DNA from: Flavobacteriales bacterium UBA7878
GTDB lineage: Bacteria; Bacteroidota; Bacteroidia; Flavobacteriales; Schleiferiaceae
Assembly (NCBI GenBank): GCA_002501205.1
Contig: DLRW01000043.1
Span: 62,001 to 126,000 of the forward strand
Direction of reading: 5' to 3'
Length of the DNA stretch: 64,000 bases
Shown: one piece after another, positions 44,114-51,731 of the stretch
How positions within the stretch are numbered: the first letter of the stretch is position 1
Layout of the letters: the number at the start of each line of letters is the position of its first letter
Position numbers and translations under genes: made by a program
Notes under the pieces: model-generated
Seen by the model: the letters and a program-made list of their open reading frames with translations, nothing else
Database searches by the model: none
Told to the model about the DNA's origin: nothing

Positions 44114-44905
44114 CTACACGAATAATTGGGCTTGCAAATCGCTAAGTTCACTGCGGAAGCGCATCGGGTTTAAACCCGTAAAACTTTGCACCTCGTGAAT
44201 AAAATGGGCTTGATCGAAATAGCCAAAATCATAAGCAATGGTGGTGAGGGAGCTTTGATGATCGGCCTTGGTGCGAGCCAGAGCCATAAGCACTCGTTGC
44301 AACCTGAGGTATTGCTTGGGACTTAAGCCGAAATGCTTTTTAAAATGACGTTCTAAGCTTTTGAGGGAAAGCCCGGACCAATACATTAAACCTTGCACCG
44401 TTGCCTGGCCTTGCTGTGCAGAAATATAAGCTGCTATTGGCGATCCAAAAGGTTTTTCGGATGTCTGTTTCTTCAACTTAAAGAGGAAGTATTGGCTTAA
44501 GATTTGAACCCGACTCTCGAAATCAACAGCTTCAAACAATTGCTCTTCAATTTCACGAATCTCTGGGCCAAAAACCTCTTCGGGTGCGAAGCTGCCATTT
44601 AGAAGTTCCTGACTTGCGCAATTAATGAAGGGCTTTAAGCCATAGGGTTTAAAACGCACCGCTACTAAGGGACTGCGTTCTACCGCTACCATCTGACTTT
44701 GGGTTTTTAAGCCACTTAAATGACTGAGATAGCGCTGCCCATTGCGAATAAATGGATTTTCCGAAAAAATGAGCTCTACAGTATTATCCGGGAAAATCAT
44801 TAATTGTTTGCTCTCACACCGGTCCATATAATTTTCGGACCAGAAACAATCAATGTATTCTGCCAGTAAGCCTTCTGCTTTATATTCCCGGAAATGCCAC
44901 GTCAT
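44114..44905 (-). CDS. AraC-family transcriptional regulator
   Basis: 263 residues. The N-terminal 150 residues are the DUF6597-like ligand domain (LAEYIDCFWSENY, IFPDNTVELIF, VERSPLVAVRFKPYGLKPF). The C-terminal HTH_18 domain has LSLKSLERHFKKHFGLSPKQYLRLQRVLMAL and FGYFDQAHFIHEVQSFTGLNPMRFR. Such proteins usually activate nearby genes, so the barrel-hydrolase-T9SS run downstream is a possible target (inference). Ligand unknown. Confidence 0.88.
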   Translation of the reverse strand: MTWHFREYKAEGLLAEYIDCFWSENYMDRCESKQLMIFPDNTVELIFSENPFIRNGQRYLSHLSGLKTQSQMVAVERSPLVAVRFKPYGLKPFINCASQELLNGSFAPEEVFGPEIREIEEQLFEAVDFESRVQILSQYFLFKLKKQTSEKPFGSPIAAYISAQQGQATVQGLMYWSGLSLKSLERHFKKHFGLSPKQYLRLQRVLMALARTKADHQSSLTTIAYDFGYFDQAHFIHEVQSFTGLNPMRFRSELSDLQAQLFV

Positions 44906-45012
44906 ACAATAGGGGCTGTGGTAAAGGGAAAATCGGTTATCCTCGAATGAGGGTCTTCAAAAGTACGATTTTCCTTGAGCTTAAACATTCATTTTAAAAT
45001 CGGGAGAGCCGA

Positions 45013-45048
45013 ACCTCTCTTCGTGTGCATCCGAGGATTAAGAGAGGT
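45013..45048. repeat. Nine-base inverted repeat between the AraC gene and the DNRLRE protein gene
   Basis: ACCTCTCTT (45013-45021) and AAGAGAGGT (45040-45048) are perfect inverted copies 18 bases apart. It lies 37 bases past the stop of the minus-strand gene, so it could be a terminator, but no good U-tract follows. The 179-base interval holds no other recognisable feature. Confidence 0.5.
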
Positions 45049-45084
45049 CCGGGTCCCATAGCCAAAGTCATGCTCTGCTGAAAA

Positions 45085-45930
45085 CTAAAGCTTTACCAAG
45101 GCATGTTGTTCTCCATTGATCCACATATAATAGCGACCAATAGCCCATTCCGACGTGTTGATGTCCAAAGTGTTGTCGAGGCTACCTTGATAAACTTTGC
45201 GACCTTGGCTATCCAATATTTGTACTTCCAACGGCTCAGCGTCTGAAGCCCTTAATTGTAATTTGTCATTTACTGGATTATTAAACTCAATTGCTGTTCT
45301 GGCTTTTTCTTTTAAACCAATACCGCTGGGTCTATGTACTACTAATTTGGGGTGTAGGGAGCTTTGATTGTGCTCTCGAGAGGCGAAGCTTACACCGGCA
45401 AAGGGGGTTTCTGTGCGTAGCTTTACCATAAAGCCAGTGGCCTGCTGTTGGTTGGCAGATTTCAATAATTGAGTTACATCCAAACGATAGCTTTGGGTAT
45501 CGCTTTGGCTGGTGGCTCCTTCTATAAATACTTGATCATCAATGGCCGGCTGATTGGCCCAAGTAACCTGTGTTTCTTGCCAGGCTTCGGTGATGGGATG
45601 AATGCGAAAGGCATTTTGCCCAACCTGCTGCGTGAAATTAGGATTGGCAAAAAACTTCAAATACAGAAAAGCACTATCGATATCCTGGGCCGGAATGGTG
45701 TCGGCCGGAAAGTGAATGAGAAAACGGATGGTATCATTTCGAGTGCCTTGCCATTGCCAACTTTCTGCGCGAAGCACATTGTGTAAGCCGCTGTTTTGAG
45801 CATTAGGCTTTCCAAAATTGATATTTTGAGCTGCGGGTAAGGACCATATCCAAGCATCGCTGTCGGCACTGAAGTTTTGCGCGCAAAGGCTAAAAGGAAT
45901 AAGGAGCACGAAGAGGAAAAGTCTTTTCAC
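45085..45930 (-). CDS. DNRLRE-domain secreted protein with degenerate T9SS domain
   Basis: 281 residues. Signal peptide MKRLFLFVLLIPFSLCAQ. Residues about 25-195 resemble the DNRLRE beta-sandwich: SDAWIWSLPAAQNINFG, LLIHFPADTIPAQDIDSAFLYLKF, ITEAWQETQVTWANQP and GFMVKLRTETPFAGVSFASREH. The C-terminal 70 residues (LEVQILDSQGRKVYQGSLDN, AIGRYYMWINGEQ) are a short T9SS type A-like domain. Probably a secreted or attached adhesin or substrate-binding accessory; no enzymatic motif. ATGA overlap with the next gene upstream. Confidence 0.78.
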   Translation of the reverse strand: MKRLFLFVLLIPFSLCAQNFSADSDAWIWSLPAAQNINFGKPNAQNSGLHNVLRAESWQWQGTRNDTIRFLIHFPADTIPAQDIDSAFLYLKFFANPNFTQQVGQNAFRIHPITEAWQETQVTWANQPAIDDQVFIEGATSQSDTQSYRLDVTQLLKSANQQQATGFMVKLRTETPFAGVSFASREHNQSSLHPKLVVHRPSGIGLKEKARTAIEFNNPVNDKLQLRASDAEPLEVQILDSQGRKVYQGSLDNTLDINTSEWAIGRYYMWINGEQHALVKL

Positions 45931-46865
45931 AGTATTTGAATTTTAAGGGTTTGAACTTGTTGATCGGCGGCGAATTGAATGAGGTATAGGCCTGGTTTGA
46001 GAGATCTTAATTCGAGGCTTTTCTGAATGCTACCTTCTTCCAAACAAAGGCCATTGAGCTGGCAAATGCGGTACTGAAACTGACCTTCCGGTAAAAGGAT
46101 GCGGTCTCGAGTAGGTATAAATTGGAAATCAGCTTTTTGAATTTCGGCCTGTCCAATGCCATTGTTGGGGATTAAGCTGATTAAACTGTTCTCCTCCCAA
46201 AGTCCATTTAAATGATAATTGGGAAAGGCATTAAAACTGCGGTTCTCCACCAAAGTGTCTTTCAATTGGCCAAGGGAGCCGTACCAGCAGTGGTATTGCT
46301 CAAATTTTAAGGGATTGAGGCTTTCCAGTTTGCTATAGGCTAAAAAGGGGCCCATGCTTAAATTTTGTACGTCTATACTATCATGGGGTCCCATGTGAAA
46401 GCTAAGAGAAGCATCTTGCTCATTAATCCAAATTTGAAAATTGATGACCTTAGAGGGATTGTGGTCAAAGCGGGCATTCTCAAATTGAAGGATCACTTTT
46501 TGGCTTCCATCCGCAAAGCTTTCGCGGATCAATCGCACTGGCGATGAACTTAAGCCAGGCGCCGCTCTTAGCCAGGCAATGGTGTTGAGGTCGAGCCAAT
46601 AGTGATGTTGCGCATCAAAAACCAAACGGCCACTCGCCTCTAATTTCACGGAGCTAACAACCGTATCCATAAAAGGAAAATTGAAGCCCAGGTTTATTTG
46701 GGCCGTTTGAAAAGGATCCCAATTAGAAGCAGGAAAAAGCAATGTGCCACCGCTTCGACTCTGGTAATTCAAGGTGTCTATTTCCAGTCGATACTGATCC
46801 TGTGCGGATAGAGCCCCTCCCCAAAGGATGCAGCAATGCAGAACTAAATAGCTCAGGCTTTTCAC
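45927..46865 (-). CDS. Secreted hypothetical protein, T9SS-like C-terminus
   Basis: 312 residues. Signal peptide MKSLSYLVLHCCILWGGALSAQ. Body is beta-rich and soluble (LNYQSRSGGTLLFPASNWDPF, VINFQIWINEQDASLSFHMG). The last 60 residues (GQFQYRICQLNGLCLEEGSIQ ... LKPGLYLIQFAAD) have the T9SS type A domain shape. No known domain elsewhere. It is flanked by ATGA overlaps, in a three-gene transcript with the esterase-like and DNRLRE genes. Confidence 0.72.
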   Translation of the reverse strand: MKSLSYLVLHCCILWGGALSAQDQYRLEIDTLNYQSRSGGTLLFPASNWDPFQTAQINLGFNFPFMDTVVSSVKLEASGRLVFDAQHHYWLDLNTIAWLRAAPGLSSSPVRLIRESFADGSQKVILQFENARFDHNPSKVINFQIWINEQDASLSFHMGPHDSIDVQNLSMGPFLAYSKLESLNPLKFEQYHCWYGSLGQLKDTLVENRSFNAFPNYHLNGLWEENSLISLIPNNGIGQAEIQKADFQFIPTRDRILLPEGQFQYRICQLNGLCLEEGSIQKSLELRSLKPGLYLIQFAADQQVQTLKIQIL

Positions 46866-47836
46866 AAGGCAAGTTTTACTTCATATTGCTGGCCCTGAAC
46901 ATTGCTGAGCTGCAAAATGTAGATTCCTTTTTGAGGCAAGCTGAAGGACTGCTCATCTTGAAACAGCACATCAAATACCGTTTTACCATCGAGGCTTAAA
47001 ATTTTAGCCCGAGCCTTTCCCGGGCTATTCGAGTAAACCCAAACTTCCTCCTCTCCCTGGCGACGGTATTGGAAGGGAGCTTCCTGACTGGAATCTTCCT
47101 TTAAACCAATGGTAGTAGTGTTGGATAAATACTCGAAGCAATCCAGCATGTATTCATCAAAGCGCGGATGCACGGTGGTATGCCCCACATTGGGCATGAG
47201 GATTTCGTGAAATTGCGCTTGGCGAGCTTGTAGGCTATCAATCAGATCATGGTAATAGGGCAGCTGAGTATAGAAGTAATCGCGGGTGCCCATGCACAAA
47301 CACACCGGGCTTACTTGCGAACGGGCGAAACTAGGAGGGTTGAAATTAGGATGGTTGAAGGCCCCGGAATAGGGTATTACACCTGCAAAAGGAACCGTGG
47401 TAAGTTCTTCTAAAACCACTCGCATGGCTTCGCGACCATTGCAAGAAAAGCCGGTGAGATAAACAGCATTGGAATCAATAGAATAATGGGCTTGAACAGA
47501 ATCGTAGAGATATTCGAGCAATTTTACTTCGCGGCCGCCATACTCATCGGTAATCGCATTGCCCCCAGCGTCAAGGCAAGCCACGATGGCATCGAGGGAA
47601 TCAGCAATATTGCGAAGGTCATCGCGGAAATCATTCGGGGCCACCCCACAACCGGGTAAGGCTAGAATTAAAGTATGATTTTGACTGGCCTGATAAGTGG
47701 CCGGAACGTAAAAGGAAAAACGGCGATTGAGATTGTTAAAGTCGCTGCTATTAAAAGTGTGATCCTGATGAAAAGAACCGGTGCTCTGGGCAAAAGCCAT
47801 GGAGGAGAGCAGGAGGAAAAGACAAAGTCGCATCAT
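46862..47836 (-). CDS. Secreted alpha/beta-hydrolase (PHB-depolymerase / feruloyl-esterase-like) with T9SS domain
   Basis: 324 residues. Signal peptide MMRLCLFLLLSSMAFAQ. RRFSFYVPATYQASQNHTLILALPGCG is the entry to esterase/depolymerase lipase-like folds. The nucleophile motif is TGFSCNGREAM with Ser131: G-x-S-x-N, the second Gly replaced by Asn, although a Gly follows. Candidate Asp in GTRDYFYT and His in MPNVGHTTVHP are present. The C-terminal 75 residues (RAKILSLDGKTVFDVLFQ, GIYILQLSNVQGQ) are a T9SS type A domain. Probably an extracellular esterase; substrate unknown. Confidence 0.8.
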   Translation of the reverse strand: MMRLCLFLLLSSMAFAQSTGSFHQDHTFNSSDFNNLNRRFSFYVPATYQASQNHTLILALPGCGVAPNDFRDDLRNIADSLDAIVACLDAGGNAITDEYGGREVKLLEYLYDSVQAHYSIDSNAVYLTGFSCNGREAMRVVLEELTTVPFAGVIPYSGAFNHPNFNPPSFARSQVSPVCLCMGTRDYFYTQLPYYHDLIDSLQARQAQFHEILMPNVGHTTVHPRFDEYMLDCFEYLSNTTTIGLKEDSSQEAPFQYRRQGEEEVWVYSNSPGKARAKILSLDGKTVFDVLFQDEQSFSLPQKGIYILQLSNVQGQQYEVKLAL

Positions 47837-48003
47837 AATTTTCGTTTTACCCTACGAAGTATTGATGCAGCTCGAAAAGGGAAAAACATTTTATGCGATC
47901 GACCCGAATTTTAATGGGATCAGCCGATTTCCGATGACTTTCAAGCTTGTGCTATCTTGCTAAAAGTCAATAAGTTAAACAATAGTTAATCTTTATTAAA
48001 AAT

Positions 48004-48019
48004 CTCCAGCTCGCTGGAG
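48004..48019. promoter_or_regulatory. 16-base palindrome upstream of the LytS/LytTR operon
   Basis: CTCCAGCTCGCTGGAG: six-base arms CTCCAG/CTGGAG around CTCG. It ends eight bases before the -7 box of the histidine kinase gene, so it lies in the spacer region of the promoter and could be an operator. Confidence 0.45.
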
Positions 48020-48027
48020 GAGCCGGC

Positions 48028-48035
48028 TATTTTTG
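48028..48035 (+). promoter_or_regulatory. -7 promoter box of the LytS/LytTR operon
   Basis: TATTTTTG, an exact TAnnTTTG match. Its G is 20 bases before the TTG taken as the start of the histidine kinase. A second TATCTTG lies at 47953-47959. Confidence 0.5.
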
Positions 48036-48054
48036 GTCCTTTAATTTTAGTTTT

Positions 48055-49050
48055 TTGAAGAATTTTCTGGCCAATAAATGGGTGCATTTGCTGCTTTGGA
48101 TCTTAATCATTTGCAGTGAAGCTTTCTCTGAAGCGCTTATTCATTCCTATGAAATTGCCCCGGTAATTGCCAAGGCAGTTTTCGGGCAGGGCTTAAATGC
48201 GCTCCTATTTTATTGCACCGCCTTATTGATCTTTCCACGGCCTAAACCTTGGTCAGGATTAGGGGCTTTGGCGATGGTTTTAATTGCTCCGGTGCTGAGT
48301 TATGCGGTATATATGAGTATATACCACTGGTTTTTGGGCGTGGAGTTTATGACCTATAGTTTAGAGCTCTACCTCTATTACCTTACTAATGGAATCCTTT
48401 TCGTTTTGGCAGGCTACCTCTATGGCGGGGCGCGTAATGCCATAGCGCTGGAGAAAAAACAGGCCCAATTAGAACGTGAGCAAGCCCTGGCTGAAGCCCG
48501 ATTTTTACGCACCAAGCTAAATCCGCATTTTCTGTTTAATGCCCTTAATACCCTTTTATCCTTAAGCCTGCATCAGCAAAAACAATTACCAGAAACCTTA
48601 CTGAGATTGGCAGGCATACTGCGCTATAATTTGGAGAATAGGGAACGTTTTTTAGTGGCAGTTCAAGAGGAGATTGGTCCATTGGAAGACTATCTCTTTG
48701 TTCAGCAACAGCGACTCTTAAAAGACTTTCCGGTAGACACCTGGTTTCGGCCTCTGAACCCAAATTTCGAGATCCCTATTTTCAGTTTAATCAATCTGGT
48801 GGAAAATTGCTTTAAGCATGGTGATTTATCTCGCCAAGGTTGGATTAAGCTCCGATTGCGCTCCACAAAGAACTATCTCTATTTTTCTGCCGATAATAAG
48901 ATTGGTTCACAATCGGCGGAAAGCCCGGGCAGTAATTTGGGCCTGGAAAGTTTAAAGAAACAATTGGAATTGAATTTCCCCGAACACTATCGTTTCGAAA
49001 GAAGGGAGGACGGGGAGCGTTTCCAAATACGAATATTGATATGGCATTGA
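48055..49050 (+). CDS. Sensor histidine kinase, LytS/YehU type
   Basis: 331 residues. Four transmembrane segments in the first 130 residues (for example WVHLLLWILIICSEAF, LLFYCTALLIFPRP, GILFVLAGYLYGG). The His_kinase domain has RTKLNPHFLFNALNTLLSL with the phospho-accepting His, and N-box INLVENCFKHG and GLESLKKQLEL as ATPase remnants. It should autophosphorylate and signal to the LytTR regulator encoded next. No ATG is in frame between the upstream stop (47983) and the first helix; TTG, 20 bases after the -7 box, is the best start. Overlaps the regulator by ten bases. Confidence 0.88.
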   Translation: MKNFLANKWVHLLLWILIICSEAFSEALIHSYEIAPVIAKAVFGQGLNALLFYCTALLIFPRPKPWSGLGALAMVLIAPVLSYAVYMSIYHWFLGVEFMTYSLELYLYYLTNGILFVLAGYLYGGARNAIALEKKQAQLEREQALAEARFLRTKLNPHFLFNALNTLLSLSLHQQKQLPETLLRLAGILRYNLENRERFLVAVQEEIGPLEDYLFVQQQRLLKDFPVDTWFRPLNPNFEIPIFSLINLVENCFKHGDLSRQGWIKLRLRSTKNYLYFSADNKIGSQSAESPGSNLGLESLKKQLELNFPEHYRFERREDGERFQIRILIWH

Positions 49051-49739
49051 GGTATTTGATTATTGAAGATGAACCACCCGCAATTGCCTTGCTGGAGGAA
49101 TATGCTCGCAAGACCGATTTTTTGCAGTCGGCAGGAACTTTTAGTGACCCTCAGGAGGCCTTGCATTTTATTAAGGATCGCCGTTCTGACTTTGATTTCC
49201 TTTTTCTGGATGTGAAAATGCCGCATATCAATGGGCAAGAATTATTGGCTTTGGCCGATGAGCCCATCCCCACAATTTTTGTGACAGCCTACGATCAGTA
49301 CGCCGTACAGAGCTATGATTACAATACAATTGCCTATCTCACCAAACCAGTGGCCTATCCTAAATTTTTAGCGGCCACCTATAAAATGCGCGAATACTTG
49401 CAGATTAATGCCGCTTCGAAAGCTGAAGAACAAAGTTTTTTTGTGAAGGATGGTAGTCGCTATTTACGATTGGAATATTCGGAGATACTCTTTCTAAAAG
49501 GACTTTCCAATTACCTGCAGTTGATCACCGCAGATAAAACCTATACCCTGCATTTGAGTTTAAAAAAGGCGGGCCAGTCCTTGCCAATGCAGTTTGTTAG
49601 AGTACATCAATCTTATCTGGTGAATTTAAATCGAATTGATGAAATTTATGGAAATACCATATATATCGGGAAAGAGGAAATTCCGGTAGGACGTCAATTT
49701 AAAGATGAACTCTTAAAACGACTAAATGCATTAATGTAG
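49041..49739 (+). CDS. LytTR-family response regulator
   Basis: 232 residues. Receiver domain with acidic pocket IIEDEPPA and phospho-acceptor Asp57 in FLFLDVKMP, Thr in FVTAYDQYAVQSYD, and Lys in YLTKPVAY. LytTR DNA-binding domain from about 140 (KDGSRYLRLEYSEILFLKGLSNYLQLI, QFVRVHQSYLVNLNRIDEI). It pairs with the overlapping kinase gene. LytTR regulators commonly control envelope and surface-protein genes; target genes here unknown. Confidence 0.92.
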   Translation: MALRYLIIEDEPPAIALLEEYARKTDFLQSAGTFSDPQEALHFIKDRRSDFDFLFLDVKMPHINGQELLALADEPIPTIFVTAYDQYAVQSYDYNTIAYLTKPVAYPKFLAATYKMREYLQINAASKAEEQSFFVKDGSRYLRLEYSEILFLKGLSNYLQLITADKTYTLHLSLKKAGQSLPMQFVRVHQSYLVNLNRIDEIYGNTIYIGKEEIPVGRQFKDELLKRLNALM

Positions 49740-49964
49740 GAACAGAAATGCAAGGAAGAATTTCGGCTTTTAGTAATATTGATTGCCAGCCTTTTGGACT
49801 AGAAATTTGAAGAAAAATAAACTAGATTTAATAGTCGAATAAAGGCTGAGCTCAATGCCCGCCTGAAATATTGGCGGAAAATTATTTCGGTATTTTCTTT
49901 GATGATCCAGAGATCAATTTTGAGGTTTATGCGTTAAAAGCCCATCCTCAGCGAAGCAATTTCG

Positions 49965-49972
49965 TAATTTTG
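49965..49972 (+). promoter_or_regulatory. -7 promoter box of the cupin gene
   Basis: TAATTTTG, an exact match to TAnnTTTG. Its G is 20 bases before the ATG. The 252-base interval upstream otherwise holds a weak CCGCC/GGCGG hairpin (49859-49877) and nothing else recognised. Confidence 0.5.
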
Positions 49973-49991
49973 CCAATCAAATTTCCATAGC

Positions 49992-50873
49992 ATGCAACTG
50001 CAAGCGGTAGACGTTGTAGAAGATATAAGTCCGGAAGAGTTTTATCAGAAATATGTCAAAACTCGCATTCCGGTTAAGCTTAAGAACTATTCTAAAAACT
50101 GGCAGGCCCGTGAAAAATGGACCTATCCTTTTTTGAAAGAAATAGCCGGTGACCATAAGGTGAAACTGCATGGTGCCTGGCAAGATAATGGGCCCACGCA
50201 AATTGTGATGCCTCACGTAAAGGAGACCACTTTTGGAGAGTATTTAGATATGTTGGAGGGAGATGTAAAATCCGATCTCCGCATTTTCTTGTTTAACCTT
50301 TTCAAACTGGAGCCTTCCTTACTTAATGATTTCGATTTTCCACCCATCATGGATGGATACCTAGAAGACTATCCTTACATGTTTTTCGGATGCGCAGGAA
50401 GCGATGTTCGCCTGCATTACGATATTGATCTTTCCAATGTCTTTATCACTCAGTTTGGGGGTACCAAGCGTATTACCCTCTTTGATCAAAGTCAAACGAA
50501 GTACCTCTATAAACTGCCCTTTACCACCCACAGTGCGGCCGACCTCGGAAATATCGATTACGAGAAATATCCGGCCTTAAAATTGGCTTCGGGTTGGCAA
50601 ACGGATTTATTGCCGGGCGAAACCTTGTTTATGCCTAGCGGTATTTGGCACTATATCCAATACATCGACGGATCCTTCTCCTTGAGCTTAAGAACCTTAA
50701 ACCCCAGCAGAATGGGGAAACTGCAAGGAGCCTACAATGTATTTGTGATTCGAAAATTGGATGAGTACTTCAATAAGTTCTACAAGAATAGCTGGAGCGA
50801 TTACAAGCTTAAAAAAGCGATTGAGCGCACCAATGAAATTATCGACAATCGCTCGGCCGAGTTTAAAGATTAG
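49992..50873 (+). CDS. Cupin-8 / JmjC-like Fe(II)/2-oxoglutarate oxygenase
   Basis: 293 residues. The iron-binding facial triad is complete: His142 and Asp144 in RLHYDID, and distal His220 in PSGIWHYI. The surrounding segments WQTDLLPGETLFMPSG and YMFFGCAGSDVRLHYDIDLSNVFITQFGG match the cupin-8 family, to which factor-inhibiting-HIF-like and ribosomal-protein hydroxylases belong. It could hydroxylate a protein or a small molecule; the substrate is not visible. Single gene with its own promoter and a strong terminator. Confidence 0.86.
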   Translation: MQLQAVDVVEDISPEEFYQKYVKTRIPVKLKNYSKNWQAREKWTYPFLKEIAGDHKVKLHGAWQDNGPTQIVMPHVKETTFGEYLDMLEGDVKSDLRIFLFNLFKLEPSLLNDFDFPPIMDGYLEDYPYMFFGCAGSDVRLHYDIDLSNVFITQFGGTKRITLFDQSQTKYLYKLPFTTHSAADLGNIDYEKYPALKLASGWQTDLLPGETLFMPSGIWHYIQYIDGSFSLSLRTLNPSRMGKLQGAYNVFVIRKLDEYFNKFYKNSWSDYKLKKAIERTNEIIDNRSAEFKD

Positions 50874-50891
50874 GCCCTGATGAAAATACAT

Positions 50892-50926
50892 GAAAGGTCG
50901 GCAGCTCGCCGGCCTTTCTTATTTTT
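50892..50926 (+). terminator. Rho-independent terminator after the cupin gene
   Basis: An 11-pair stem (GAAAGGTCGGC with GCCGGCCTTTC, one G-U pair) with loop AGCTC, followed by TTATTTTT. Sharply placed 18 bases after the stop. Confidence 0.85.
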
Positions 50927-50941
50927 AGGGAAATTATTCCC

Positions 50942-51658
50942 TTGTATCGGATTCCATCCATCCAACAGTATTGCAATCGCTGGTGCCAACGCTGCCCCCT
51001 AAGCAGTCTTTGTGGTTTGTACCATGCTCGCTATGGGAAGGAAGAATTGGATCCTCAGGAATGGCTAGGGCCTCCTTCGGAAGAGGAAGCTCGCCATGTG
51101 TTTGAAGAGATCGATTTAAAGGCGGTGGAGGCCTTACCCGCTAAGATCAAAGCCTTGGAAGATCAAGGGGATTTTAATCCGGATGCCTCCCCGATTTTAG
51201 GGATATACGATCAGTGGCAATTGCAATATGGACAACTACTACAGCATTTAACCGAAAGTTGGGAGCAGGCCATGCAAAAGCAGGATTCCTTTGTGCGGGA
51301 AGCCCATTTTTTACAGCGTCTTAATGCCCGCGAAGTTTTACTGCACTACCGAAATTTTTTGGGGCCTAAACTCCATCGTGCTTTGGGCGGACGCTTTGAT
51401 GCCGGTGGTCAAATTCCCTTGCAAAGCGATTGGAATGGAAGCGCTAAGGTTTTAGTTCTAGCGCTCAATCATATTTTATTGGTCCTGGATTCCATGGATC
51501 GCCTTTATCCCGAATACCATCGCAGCATATCTGCTTTTCAATTGGCCTGCGAGAATTTTAAAGAACAGTGCCTGGCTTTATTCCCACAGGCTATGGCTTT
51601 TAATCGTCCCGGCTTTGATGATTTGAATCCAGATCTGGTTTTGGGTCCGGGTCTATAA
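50942..51658 (+). CDS. Hypothetical protein with N-terminal CX3CX2CX5C motif
   Basis: 238 residues from a TTG start. Four cysteines (Cys11, 15, 18, 24 in CNRWCQRCPLSSLC) form a compact N-terminal metal-binding-like motif. The rest is helical and polar (KALEDQGDFNP, EAHFLQRLNAREVLLHYRNFL, VLVLALNHILLVLDSMDRLY). No ATG exists in frame before the motif, so TTG is the plausible start. From recall, a C..C-x-x-CP..s.C protein is common in Bacteroidetes, often beside cupin-8 genes. The motif could bind Zn or an Fe-S cluster. Function unknown. Confidence 0.72.
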   Translation: MYRIPSIQQYCNRWCQRCPLSSLCGLYHARYGKEELDPQEWLGPPSEEEARHVFEEIDLKAVEALPAKIKALEDQGDFNPDASPILGIYDQWQLQYGQLLQHLTESWEQAMQKQDSFVREAHFLQRLNAREVLLHYRNFLGPKLHRALGGRFDAGGQIPLQSDWNGSAKVLVLALNHILLVLDSMDRLYPEYHRSISAFQLACENFKEQCLALFPQAMAFNRPGFDDLNPDLVLGPGL

Positions 51659-51731
51659 ATCAAGGAATTAAAAGGGAGGGTGACTGGCGTTCTTTGTAAT
51701 TTCCCCTTCGGTTTAATGCTAAAACTGCTTC

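Noticed and set aside
49859..49877. CCGCC/GGCGG hairpin after the LytTR gene
   Set aside because: Five pairs with a nine-base loop and no T-run; too weak to call a terminator.
50972..51013. Radical-SAM CX3CX2C motif in the Cys protein
   Set aside because: The spacing fits, but the protein is 238 residues, helical and lacks the TIM-barrel signatures.
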